The notes under the pieces were generated by a model. That model worked only from the letters and a program-made list of their open reading frames with translations. It searched no databases and was not told where the DNA came from. The translations under genes were made by a program, and so were the position numbers. Positions 54,981 to 63,661 of a DNA stretch of 64,000 bases are shown in pieces (position 1 is the first letter of the stretch; each line of letters opens with the position of its first letter). The DNA comes from Sulfuricella sp. T08 (GTDB taxonomy: Bacteria; Pseudomonadota; Gammaproteobacteria; Burkholderiales; Sulfuricellaceae): NCBI RefSeq assembly GCF_000971475.1, contig NZ_DF967522.1, positions 147,403-211,402 of the forward strand, read 5' to 3'.

Positions 54981-56906
54981 TCATTCTTGGCGCACAGGCA
55001 TTGAGCCCATTACCCATTGAAGGGGGGCGAGCATTCCAGCGTTGTGTTGGTGAGTACCGGAATTTTCCTGCCATATTACATTTTTTCCAACGTTATTATT
55101 AAATTGCAGCGGCACCTCGTCACGACTGATATTCACAGCCAGCCACTCATAATTGCTACCCTGGCTTAAATTGGCAATCCAAATTCGTGCATCGCGAGGT
55201 GATGGCGTGGGGTGCTGTTCGTTCGGCGGCACGGCTTCAGGGCATGCGCCTAACAAGCTTGGTGGTAAGCCGAGCCCAGATTCATGAATGTCGCGCATAG
55301 CTTCCGCTAACAGTTTGCGGAATCGTGGTGCGGGGTCGTCAAGACAGAGCAGGTATAAGCCCTCCGCCCAAAAGGGCAGCGAGTCACGGCTGGAAAGGTT
55401 TTCACGCCAGAATTTGGTGATGTGACTATTGACGACGAAAGCCACGGCTTGTTTTAACGCGTCATCAAGTTCATCGGTGTTAAAACTGTGCCGATAACGC
55501 GCGATATCCATGACATGCACAGCCTGATACCGGTGCGAATAGCCATGCTGACCAATGCTGCGGGCCACGAACCCATCTGGCATGATAAAGCGGGGAGCGA
55601 TATTCATTAGCCAATGGAATCGAGGCATCAGGTATTTCCATGTGATTCGTTTCAAGGCACGCGCTGGTAGTGACAGTGCTTCCTGTTTGGTTTTGGGCAG
55701 CACAGTTAACGCCATGAGCTTCATTAATGGCCGATATAGCCACTCAGCTGGACGATAGGCCAATACGGTTTTCATCATATCGCGCGCGGAGGCTACGACA
55801 TTGGAATGGCTGTCATCGTGCGAAACTTCGCGATAACGGTCAAGCGCCAGAATACCGTCCATATGCGTGTTAAGGATCATCAGGTTCGTGCGCGATTTGC
55901 CGAGCCAGGTACTCGGCGACCAGGGGGATGGGTACAGGCGCATCCCTTCCTCGGATGTTTCAAGAGAGTCATGCAGTAACCAGGCTCCGATCTCGGTTTG
56001 ATCCATTTGCCGGGCGATGTAGCTGGTGGCTGACGCCAGCGCCTGCTGTAGTGTGGGATCGGGTGCGCGCTCGAGTTCTGCCGCGAGCAGTTGGATTGCA
56101 CCATTGATGAGGCGATTGTGGCTCTCGAATAAATCCGTCCATTCACCGTGACGGAATCCGCCATCCGGCTCCTGTCGCGCGATTACGCTTGCTACAATCT
56201 GGCGCCGTAGCAGGCCATAGAGTTTCTTTTCTGTAGCGCGTTCTAGACCGTTCGCAATGAGGTAGAGCGCGTAAGCATCAAGTTCATCGCAGATCTTGAG
56301 TTTGTTTGGCCAAGCCCAGTGATTGCCGTAGACATGACCATGCACGAGGTGAAGGTAAAAATCCGCCAGGCTACTGCATACCGTGTGTGAAGCGTAGACG
56401 AAATAAGGCTGTTTTTCAATGACCATTGTTCGGCCAAGCTCATCCAGCCATCGTGCTGTACCCGCGTTGAAGCGCCAGATGGTCAAATCAAGGATTTGGC
56501 CACGCGGCACGGAAAATGTGGCTGAGATCCCACTGGGCTCTAGATCCATATTGATCAGAGACGCAGTCTGTTCGGAAACGATGCGAGCAAGTTTATCGAG
56601 CGTGCGCGTCATCGGTGCACGAGGAATCCAATAGGTTGGACCGTTGCCATGGGAATGAAGTAACCAGCCACCGGCGGGGCTGGCTATCATGCGATAGCTG
56701 CCCTCTACAGTAACGCGTACTTGATTGTTCGCGTCATTAGCATCGGCGCGGAGAAAGATGCATTGGGCGCCCGCATCAGCAAAGTCGTCGCGGAAAATTT
56801 CGAAATGCGTATTTGTCTTGTGGAATCGCGACATGTCGCGAAGGCGCAAGACTTCATTGCTACCATTAGGGGAAAACACATCGACGAGTTGGATTTCCAG
56901 TGTCAT
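54981..56906 (-). CDS. Large helical-repeat protein of unknown function
   Basis: I start at the ATG at 56906 (MTLEIQLVDVFS), nine bases after the flippase stop; an ATG at 56942 would overlap the flippase by 28 bases. The first 170 residues look like a beta-rich domain. From about 190 to 560 the pattern is helical with toroid-like features (DELDAYALYLIANGLERA, VIARQEPDGGFRHGEWTDL, AFVVNSHITKFWRENL), and a small beta domain closes the protein. Length 641 residues. No signal peptide. A glycan-acting alpha/alpha toroid is conceivable; no catalytic residues can be assigned. Confidence 0.65.
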   Translation of the reverse strand: MTLEIQLVDVFSPNGSNEVLRLRDMSRFHKTNTHFEIFRDDFADAGAQCIFLRADANDANNQVRVTVEGSYRMIASPAGGWLLHSHGNGPTYWIPRAPMTRTLDKLARIVSEQTASLINMDLEPSGISATFSVPRGQILDLTIWRFNAGTARWLDELGRTMVIEKQPYFVYASHTVCSSLADFYLHLVHGHVYGNHWAWPNKLKICDELDAYALYLIANGLERATEKKLYGLLRRQIVASVIARQEPDGGFRHGEWTDLFESHNRLINGAIQLLAAELERAPDPTLQQALASATSYIARQMDQTEIGAWLLHDSLETSEEGMRLYPSPWSPSTWLGKSRTNLMILNTHMDGILALDRYREVSHDDSHSNVVASARDMMKTVLAYRPAEWLYRPLMKLMALTVLPKTKQEALSLPARALKRITWKYLMPRFHWLMNIAPRFIMPDGFVARSIGQHGYSHRYQAVHVMDIARYRHSFNTDELDDALKQAVAFVVNSHITKFWRENLSSRDSLPFWAEGLYLLCLDDPAPRFRKLLAEAMRDIHESGLGLPPSLLGACPEAVPPNEQHPTPSPRDARIWIANLSQGSNYEWLAVNISRDEVPLQFNNNVGKNVIWQENSGTHQHNAGMLAPLQWVMGSMPVRQE

Positions 56907-56914
56907 AGAATCTA

Positions 56915-58375
56915 TCAGGCTAAACACAGTGTCTTGCGCCATCGGAGCGCTTCCGCCTCAAGCGACGGAATAGGGAGGAAAAGGAAACTGGCGCCATATA
57001 TAAGGCCGCCCACCGTAGCAGAAAGCAGCAGATAAGCGGCCTGCTGCTGTTCCGGAAATCCTGAGGGCAAAAGTAAATCAAGCCCCCACAATACTGCAAG
57101 CATGAGTGCATTGAACAACAAACCCGGGGCGATCGCGTTGATTAACTCCCGCAACGAGCCTTGCACAGATTTTGAGGCCAAGTGATACATAAGTGAGGCA
57201 GAAAATAAGTGGCTTGCCGCCACCCCCCATGCTATTCCGGTAAGCCCGCCCCAACGTAGACCAATCAAGGTGGCTACTGCCACGAAAGCCCAAGTGGCTG
57301 CTTGGATGAGAACCTCGCGCCCCAGCAGATTACGTGCAGCCAATACGGCACCGCATGGATGTCCGATACAGAAAAGGAATCCGCAAAGGGAAATGACCGT
57401 CAAAGGTCCAGCAACTGGCAGCCAGTTTTCCCCGTAGACCACACCGATGAAAGGCTCTGCCAGCCACGCTAGGCCGACATAGAAAGGTAAGGTATAAACA
57501 ACCAGCAGCGAAATCATACGGTAAAACAAGTAACGAACCTGCGCTGCATCGTCTTGCACCTTGGACATAGCCCGAAACACGGGGGTATATACCGCGTCGC
57601 TGATGGTAGCCAAGGGCAGCATGGCTAGGCTCTCCGCCTTATTGTAGAGCCCCACCGAGGCGGGGCCTGCAACGTGGCTTATGATCAGGTTGCTGGTTTG
57701 CTTGCGTAAATAACTCACTAACTCATTAGCAGATGATTTCAGACCATAACCGCTGTGGATGCGTGCCGTGCCGATGTCAAACGACATTTGGAGGCGTTGG
57801 AGAGTAATTCGGTCGAGCAGGATGAGATTCAGTAAGCTGCCTGCCAAGCCGGAGAGGATCAAGCTCCACACCCCCATCCCCGCCCAAGCCATGATAATGC
57901 TTAATGCCCCACTAAAAATAGCACAGGACAATCCGGCAAGAGAGCGCTCTTTGAAAAGCATTTCCCGTTGTAGCCAAATGTTGCGGGCATTAAGCATCGG
58001 CCGGAACAAGAAGCTCAAGGCGGAGATGCGGATAAGATCGGTATAAAGAGGCTCGTTGAAGGCAAGAGCGATTGTTGGAGAAAGTGTGAAGAATGCAATG
58101 AAAATCAACACGCTTAAAGCGAGCTGCGCGGTAAAAACCACATTGAAATCGTGCTCATCCACTTTCTTTGCGCGCACTAAAGCATCCCCCATGCCACCGC
58201 TAGCAATCATGCCGGCAACACCGGTAAAGACTTGGATAGTAACAAGAAGGCCGAAATCGGCCGGTAATAAAAGGCGAGCAAGAACGACGCCGAAGGCGAA
58301 TTGCAGTACTTGGCCGGCCAGGCTGCCGGCGACTAGCCATTTAGTTCCCTTGCGTATGGATTCACCGAGAGACAT
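56915..58375 (-). CDS. Polysaccharide flippase (Wzx/PST type, MOP superfamily)
   Basis: This polytopic inner-membrane protein moves undecaprenyl-linked repeat units to the periplasmic side. The start MSLGESIRKGTKWLVAGSL and following QVLQFAFGVVLARLLLPADFG are typical of PST/WzxC-like transporters, with about 13-14 membrane helices, and FNEPLYTDLIRI and YGLKSSANELVSYLRKQTSN are further family stretches. Length 486 residues is normal. It is the first gene of the minus-strand block and is the only flippase seen in the window, so it probably serves the whole EPS. Confidence 0.9.
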   Translation of the reverse strand: MSLGESIRKGTKWLVAGSLAGQVLQFAFGVVLARLLLPADFGLLVTIQVFTGVAGMIASGGMGDALVRAKKVDEHDFNVVFTAQLALSVLIFIAFFTLSPTIALAFNEPLYTDLIRISALSFLFRPMLNARNIWLQREMLFKERSLAGLSCAIFSGALSIIMAWAGMGVWSLILSGLAGSLLNLILLDRITLQRLQMSFDIGTARIHSGYGLKSSANELVSYLRKQTSNLIISHVAGPASVGLYNKAESLAMLPLATISDAVYTPVFRAMSKVQDDAAQVRYLFYRMISLLVVYTLPFYVGLAWLAEPFIGVVYGENWLPVAGPLTVISLCGFLFCIGHPCGAVLAARNLLGREVLIQAATWAFVAVATLIGLRWGGLTGIAWGVAASHLFSASLMYHLASKSVQGSLRELINAIAPGLLFNALMLAVLWGLDLLLPSGFPEQQQAAYLLLSATVGGLIYGASFLFLPIPSLEAEALRWRKTLCLA

Positions 58376-58719
58376 GTTTTTTCTGTTTATGGTGCGTTAT
58401 ACATCTAAATATACATCGAACAACGATGGTGCGTAAAAAAATCCCCCAATGCGCTGCGTTCTGCACATAGTTTGTAGGCAGAGGATTGATGGAAGGCAGG
58501 CCTCGTGCTGAAGGCTGGCATTTGGTTTGGTGATGTCTTTATATTGTAATTCGGGCTAGCATATTCTGACATGAAAATCGTGTCGCGTGAGATTGAACCT
58601 GTTTGACGCTATTCGCGAGATCATGGCGCGCAGTTTGGACATAGCGCGATTGACGTATTGTGTTGCCATGGGAATTACTTGATACACCGGCCTGCGGGTC
58701 GATTTGCTATCCGGGCAGA
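58376..58719. other. Divergent intergenic region between the flippase block and the beta-helix gene
   Basis: No gene is visible in these 344 bp on either strand. It must hold the promoter of the minus-strand sugar block and that of the beta-helix gene. On the plus strand, AGGCAGGCCTCGTGC at 58494-58508 has the GG-N10-GC spacing of a sigma-54 element and fits 8 of 11 consensus positions; no -35/-10 pair stands out. The match is weak evidence only. Confidence 0.4.
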
Positions 58720-60042
58720 ATGTCGATGATCAAACCACTGGTTGCTTTAATGGGTACAATACTACTGGCTAACACGGCGGTAGGCGGCACGGCATACACT
58801 GCAACGCCAGATACCTATGTGGCCTTGCTTCGCGAGCTCACGCCAGGTGATCGGCTGACTCTGTCCCCGGGCATTTATGAACGCGGCCTTCCAATTCACA
58901 ATCTGAACGGGACCGCGCAAGCTCCCATCGTGATCACCGCTCCTAGCGACGCGCTGCCAGCCATCCTCCTGGCACATGCCGGGCGCAACACCGTCAGCAT
59001 TGTGAACTCCAGTCATGTAACGGTACGGAACCTGACACTCGATGGTGCGGGCCTGCCTGTGGACGGCGTGAAATGCGAAGGCCATGCACAGTGGGCGCAT
59101 CATATAACTCTTGCGAATCTGGATATCCGTGGCCATGGCAATAACCAGCAGACAGTGGGCATCTCCACCAAATGTCCGGCATGGGGCTGGGTGATTCGGG
59201 AAAACCGGATTGTGGGCGCCGGCACGGGCATCTATTTGGGCAACTCTGATGGCAACGCCCCTTTTGTGGGTGGCCTGATCGAGCACAACGTGATTTTGGA
59301 TACGATCGGTTACAACCTGCAGATCAAACACCAGAACCAGCGCCCGGAACTGCTGGGGATGCCGCAGGAACGCAGCGTAACCACCATTCGCGATAATGTG
59401 TTCAGCAAGGAACAGGGTGCATCGAATGGCTCTATGGCCAGGCCAAACGTGCTGGTAGGACACTTTCCGCTGGTGGGCCCCGGTGCCAATGACATCTATC
59501 TCGTCCATGGTAATTTCTTCTACCAGAACCCTGGCGAATCACTCTTCCAGGGCGAGGGGAATATCGCCTTGTACAACAACCTGTTCGTTAATCATGCGGG
59601 CGACGCGATCCGGATCCAACCTCACAACGACACGCCACGAACCATCAGCGTGTTCTACAATACAGTTGTTGCGTCTAAAAATGGTATTGTTCTTCTGAGA
59701 CGCGAAGGAGACCCTGAGTATAGCCAGTTCGTGGCGGGCAATGCGGTGTTTGGTGGGCCGCCGCTATCGCTTCCCTTAGGGACATCATCGGCAAACGTGA
59801 CCAAGCACTACGAAGTAGCGGGAAGATACCTCAATGCGCCTTTTGATCCCCTGGAAAAGCTGGACCTGTATCCGCGTCCGGGCAAGCTGAAGAAAATACA
59901 AATGGAGACCCGCTCTTTGCATGGCTATGAAAGTTGGAATCGTGATTTCAACGGCAACCGTCGGAAAGACTCGTTCACCGGTGCCTACGCAGGCGAAGGC
60001 CGCAACCCTGGCTGGCCGCTCAGCAGAAGCCGGAAACCGTGA
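58720..60042 (+). CDS. Secreted right-handed beta-helix protein (polysaccharide lyase-like)
   Basis: I start at ATG 58720 (MSMIKPLVALMGTILLANTA), which gives a signal peptide cleaved near VGG-TAY; an earlier in-frame start spoils it. The mature part is a parallel beta-helix: LTPGDRLTLSPGIYERG, IVITAPSDALPAILLA, SHVTVRNLTLDGAG, WVIRENRIVGAGTGIYLGNS, NIALYNNLFVNHAGDAIRIQ. This pattern occurs in PL6/pectate-lyase-like and NosD-like proteins. Length 440 residues. Candidates are a periplasmic EPS lyase or epimerase; the catalytic residues cannot be assigned here. The 127 bases to the next gene hold no feature I can support. Confidence 0.75.
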   Translation: MSMIKPLVALMGTILLANTAVGGTAYTATPDTYVALLRELTPGDRLTLSPGIYERGLPIHNLNGTAQAPIVITAPSDALPAILLAHAGRNTVSIVNSSHVTVRNLTLDGAGLPVDGVKCEGHAQWAHHITLANLDIRGHGNNQQTVGISTKCPAWGWVIRENRIVGAGTGIYLGNSDGNAPFVGGLIEHNVILDTIGYNLQIKHQNQRPELLGMPQERSVTTIRDNVFSKEQGASNGSMARPNVLVGHFPLVGPGANDIYLVHGNFFYQNPGESLFQGEGNIALYNNLFVNHAGDAIRIQPHNDTPRTISVFYNTVVASKNGIVLLRREGDPEYSQFVAGNAVFGGPPLSLPLGTSSANVTKHYEVAGRYLNAPFDPLEKLDLYPRPGKLKKIQMETRSLHGYESWNRDFNGNRRKDSFTGAYAGEGRNPGWPLSRSRKP

Positions 60043-60169
60043 AGATGTGCCCCCTCCCTTACCCGGATGACCGTCGTGCCTGAAATGCAAATTGCCAGAA
60101 AGCCGCATTCGGTCCGGTCTACTCAGCCCCATCGCTTTGACTTGAGCTAATTGGCAGCCATGAAAAACC

Positions 60170-63100
60170 ATGACCTACGATCATTCTTCGCGCCGCAGGC
60201 CTGATACCCGGATCATCCCATCCAAGGTCGCAGTCCTCCCGTGGTGGCTGCTCTACGTTTGCTTTGTGGTTTACGGGAGCCTGGTGCCTCTGGATTTTCA
60301 TCCACTACCCTGGGATCAGGCATGGGAGATGTTCCAGCACATCAGGCTACTCAACGTCGGCGCCCAAGGGCGTGCCGACTGGGTCGCAAATGGCGTGCTC
60401 TACGTGCCCGTCGGCTTCCTCACCTTCACGCTATTTACGCATTTCAAGACGCATCGCGCCCTTGCCTTGGCGTTTATCGGTTCGCTTCTGTTTTCGTTCA
60501 CCTTGGCCGTGACAGTTGAATTTGCACAACTATTTTTCCCGCCCCGAACGGTATCCATCAACGATGTCATTGCCGAATTTCTAGGCAGCATCCTGGGCGC
60601 GGTTTTTGCATCGCGTTGGTCAAATCGGTTCAGGTCCTTCCTCTCCACGCTGACGGGAAACTCGGGTCGTTTGCTTGCCCACCTGCTGAAAGCATACGCT
60701 CTTGGCTACGTCGCGTTCAGCCTATTTCCCTACGATTTCCTGGTATCAGTATCTGAACTCGAATGGAAGCTTCACTCGAATGGCTGGGGATGGCTGGTAG
60801 CGACGGAGTCCATGCACGGAGGCATCGCGCTTACTCTGGCCAAGCTGGGCGCAGAAGCCTTGGCCGTCGTGCCCCTGGGTTTGATGCTCTGTCAACAGAG
60901 AACCGGGCGGCCACTGTGCTCTCCCACACGTGCATTCCTCTCAGGCGCGGTCCTTGGGCTGATTATTGAGATTGCCCAATTTTTCATCGTTTCCGGCATT
61001 AGCCAAGGTCTTTCCGTGCTTACCCGCGCGACGGGAATGTATCTGGGCGCACGGCTTTGGCGCCACCGTACACGTTTGCAACCACCGCAACTGGCGTCCG
61101 GATTCAGGCGATTCGGTCTACCCGTGGGCATCCTTTATCTGATTGCCTTGGCTGCGGTCAATGGCTGGTTCGAGCATCGCTGGATAGGCATCGACTCCGC
61201 CATGAGCGCCTTCAATGGCATTCGTTTTCTCCCCTTCTATTACCATTACTACACTACGGAACAGGCTGCGCTGTTAAGTTTGGCATCCGTATGCCTGATG
61301 TACGCACCCATTGGGGTTCTGACCTGGGCATACTGGAACCCTCCCAAGCTGGCGATGTTAATGGCAACGCTGATAGCCGGATTCATGGAAACGAGCAAGC
61401 TGTTCCTTGAGAGCCTCCACCCCGACCCCACCAACCTCCTTATCGCCGGGTTTGCTGCCTGGGCAACAGCGAAACTGGCCAAACGGCTTGCCTCGGCCCC
61501 TGCAATGTCCGCCGAGGCCCCGAAGCGCAATGACACGCCGATGGCTGCGACGTCAACCAGCCACATGCACCGCAGCCTCTGCGGCAGTGAAACTGAGGCT
61601 TCCGGGGCTTGGGCGCCAGCAATAAATGACCAAATGCTGGACGCGACAGCATCGGCGATGCCGCTTGCCATGCTCAAAAGGCCGTTGTGGATAGGTTACG
61701 CCGTCTTGATTGTGGGCTTGGTGGGTGTCGGCTGGGGTGTGGCGACCTTTCCCTACCAACCAGCCCTCCTCGGCCCGCTTTTCGCTGGGTATGCAGCTCT
61801 GATCTGGTACCGGCCACAGTTTCTGCTCATCGTTATTCCAGCCGCTCTGGCGCTTTTCGACCTCGCCCCCTGGAGTGGATGCTTCTATTTCGACGAGTTT
61901 GATTTTCTTCTCTTGACCAGCGTCGCCGTCGGTTATGTCCGATTACCCCCCGCGCCGCGCCATTCGAAACGCGACCTGCTGCTCCTCTCCCTCGCTGTCT
62001 TGCTGGGTCTTTCCTATGCAATCGGCACCATCCGCGGCTTGCTGCCTTGGCAGATGCCAGATTCAAACGCATTCACCAACTACTACAGCCCCTATAACGC
62101 GCTACGCATTGCCAAGGGTGCATTGTGGGCATTCCTGTTATATGGCCTGCTCGGACGCCTGGCGTTCACCGGGCAGGACGTTCGCCGCCATTTCGCTTGG
62201 GGCATGGTTGTCGGGCTGGCTGGCACGGTGGCTGTGATCGTCTGGGAACGCTTTGTCTTCCCGGGATTGTTCAATTTCACCGACGTTTACCGGGTAACCG
62301 GGCCCTTCTCCCAGATGCATACTGGCGGGGCGGATATCGAGTCTTACCTGACGCTATCGACGCCATTCCTGGTGGTGCTGCTGTTTGAAAGGCAGAGCTG
62401 GGTAACAAGGCTGATCGGTACAGCGTTGCTGGTTGGCGCCACCTATGGGGTGATGGTCACCTTCTCGCGCATTGGCTACGCTGCCTACGGTGTCGCTCTG
62501 GCGCTCGCCCTGCTGGCGGCAACTGCAAAATCAGGTAATCGGGTGCGAACCTGGCCTTTCAAGCGCAGCATGGCGGCTTTCGCACTTGCGGCGCTGACTC
62601 TCGCGGTGGCGGTGCCGATCCTCAAAGGCCCGTTCACACAGGCTCGCATGTCCCGGACGGGAACCGATCTGGGAATACGTTTGGCCCATTGGTCCAACGC
62701 CTTGCAGATGCGCGATCCGGGCTGGGGCACGGCACTATTCGGGATGGGGGTTGGCCGTTACCCGGAAACCCATTATTGGCGTAGCGAAGAAAGCCGAGCC
62801 GCCACTTACCGCCTAGGCTCCGAAACTGGCAACACCTTTCTGCGGCTAGGATCGGGCAGTCCGCTCTACATGGAGCAGTTCGTCACGATAAAACAGCAGC
62901 ACAACTATACACTCAGCATGAACGCCCGCAGCGATCAGCCTAACACCCAAGTCACCGTATCGATCTGCGAAAAATGGCTGCTCACCTCAGCCCGCTGCGC
63001 CTTCAAGACCATTGATGTCACAGGAAACGGACGGTGGCAGCCAGTCCAGACCCACATGCTATCGGGTGACTTGGGAAGCGGCCCCTGGTATGCAGCCCGC

Positions 63101-63541
63101 CCCGTCAAGCTGTCGATCTACAATTCCAATGCCCATGCCGTGGTAGATGTGGACAAAGTGCGTTTGCAGGCAACGGACGAGGACAACCTGCTGGTCAACG
63201 GGGGCTTTTCGCGGGGGTTGGACCGGTGGTTCTTCACCGTCGACAACGACAAGCCATGGCATATCTGGAGCCTGCCAATCCAAGTTCTGTTCGACCAGGG
63301 TTGGCTGGGGGGGGTCGCCCTGACCCTTTTCGTCGCGGTTGGCTTATGGCGCGCCGGTCGCGATGTTTGGCGAGGCGACGTGATGGCCGGTGCGATGCTG
63401 GCGTCCAGCATCGGCTTCCTCGTGATCGGAACCCTCGACAGCCTGGTGGACAGTCCGCGCCTGCTCATGCTGTTCCTGCTGCTAGCCTGGTTCTGCGGGC
63501 GAGCCGGCGGAGGGGAGCGGACCGCCCTGAACTCGCCCTAG
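60170..63541 (+). CDS. Triple VanZ-like / O-antigen-ligase fusion membrane protein
   Basis: The 1123-residue protein joins three VanZ-like membrane units (about 25-150, 170-300, 315-440; each shows the P-x-G-F/L/V and Glu-Q/K pattern, as in LYVPVGFLTF with TVEFAQLFFPPRTVSINDVI, VVPLGLML with IIEIAQFF, APIGVL with METSKLF), a linker, and a Wzy/WaaL-type ligase (about 505-870 plus 1030-1110). Between ligase halves, residues 880-1025 look like an extracytoplasmic beta-sandwich (NTFLRLGSGSPLYMEQF, YTLSMNARSDQP, NLLVNGGFSRGLDRW). The conserved ligase His is in KPWHIWSLPIQVLFDQGWLG (His1031). It probably polymerises or attaches a glycan at the periplasmic face. Confidence 0.85.
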   Translation: MTYDHSSRRRPDTRIIPSKVAVLPWWLLYVCFVVYGSLVPLDFHPLPWDQAWEMFQHIRLLNVGAQGRADWVANGVLYVPVGFLTFTLFTHFKTHRALALAFIGSLLFSFTLAVTVEFAQLFFPPRTVSINDVIAEFLGSILGAVFASRWSNRFRSFLSTLTGNSGRLLAHLLKAYALGYVAFSLFPYDFLVSVSELEWKLHSNGWGWLVATESMHGGIALTLAKLGAEALAVVPLGLMLCQQRTGRPLCSPTRAFLSGAVLGLIIEIAQFFIVSGISQGLSVLTRATGMYLGARLWRHRTRLQPPQLASGFRRFGLPVGILYLIALAAVNGWFEHRWIGIDSAMSAFNGIRFLPFYYHYYTTEQAALLSLASVCLMYAPIGVLTWAYWNPPKLAMLMATLIAGFMETSKLFLESLHPDPTNLLIAGFAAWATAKLAKRLASAPAMSAEAPKRNDTPMAATSTSHMHRSLCGSETEASGAWAPAINDQMLDATASAMPLAMLKRPLWIGYAVLIVGLVGVGWGVATFPYQPALLGPLFAGYAALIWYRPQFLLIVIPAALALFDLAPWSGCFYFDEFDFLLLTSVAVGYVRLPPAPRHSKRDLLLLSLAVLLGLSYAIGTIRGLLPWQMPDSNAFTNYYSPYNALRIAKGALWAFLLYGLLGRLAFTGQDVRRHFAWGMVVGLAGTVAVIVWERFVFPGLFNFTDVYRVTGPFSQMHTGGADIESYLTLSTPFLVVLLFERQSWVTRLIGTALLVGATYGVMVTFSRIGYAAYGVALALALLAATAKSGNRVRTWPFKRSMAAFALAALTLAVAVPILKGPFTQARMSRTGTDLGIRLAHWSNALQMRDPGWGTALFGMGVGRYPETHYWRSEESRAATYRLGSETGNTFLRLGSGSPLYMEQFVTIKQQHNYTLSMNARSDQPNTQVTVSICEKWLLTSARCAFKTIDVTGNGRWQPVQTHMLSGDLGSGPWYAARPVKLSIYNSNAHAVVDVDKVRLQATDEDNLLVNGGFSRGLDRWFFTVDNDKPWHIWSLPIQVLFDQGWLGGVALTLFVAVGLWRAGRDVWRGDVMAGAMLASSIGFLVIGTLDSLVDSPRLLMLFLLLAWFCGRAGGGERTALNSP

Positions 63542-63661
63542 GAATCCCTGACAAGATAAACGCCATGCGAGAGATTGCATGTAGATTCGTGAGTTGGCGA
63601 CAATCGCACTGAAAAACCGCCACCGCCGCCACCTAAACCAAAAATCCCGCCTCCTGCTTCA

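Noticed and set aside
58762-59508. 248-codon minus-strand frame
   Set aside because: Antisense to the beta-helix gene, which has a signal peptide and regular repeat pattern on the plus strand.
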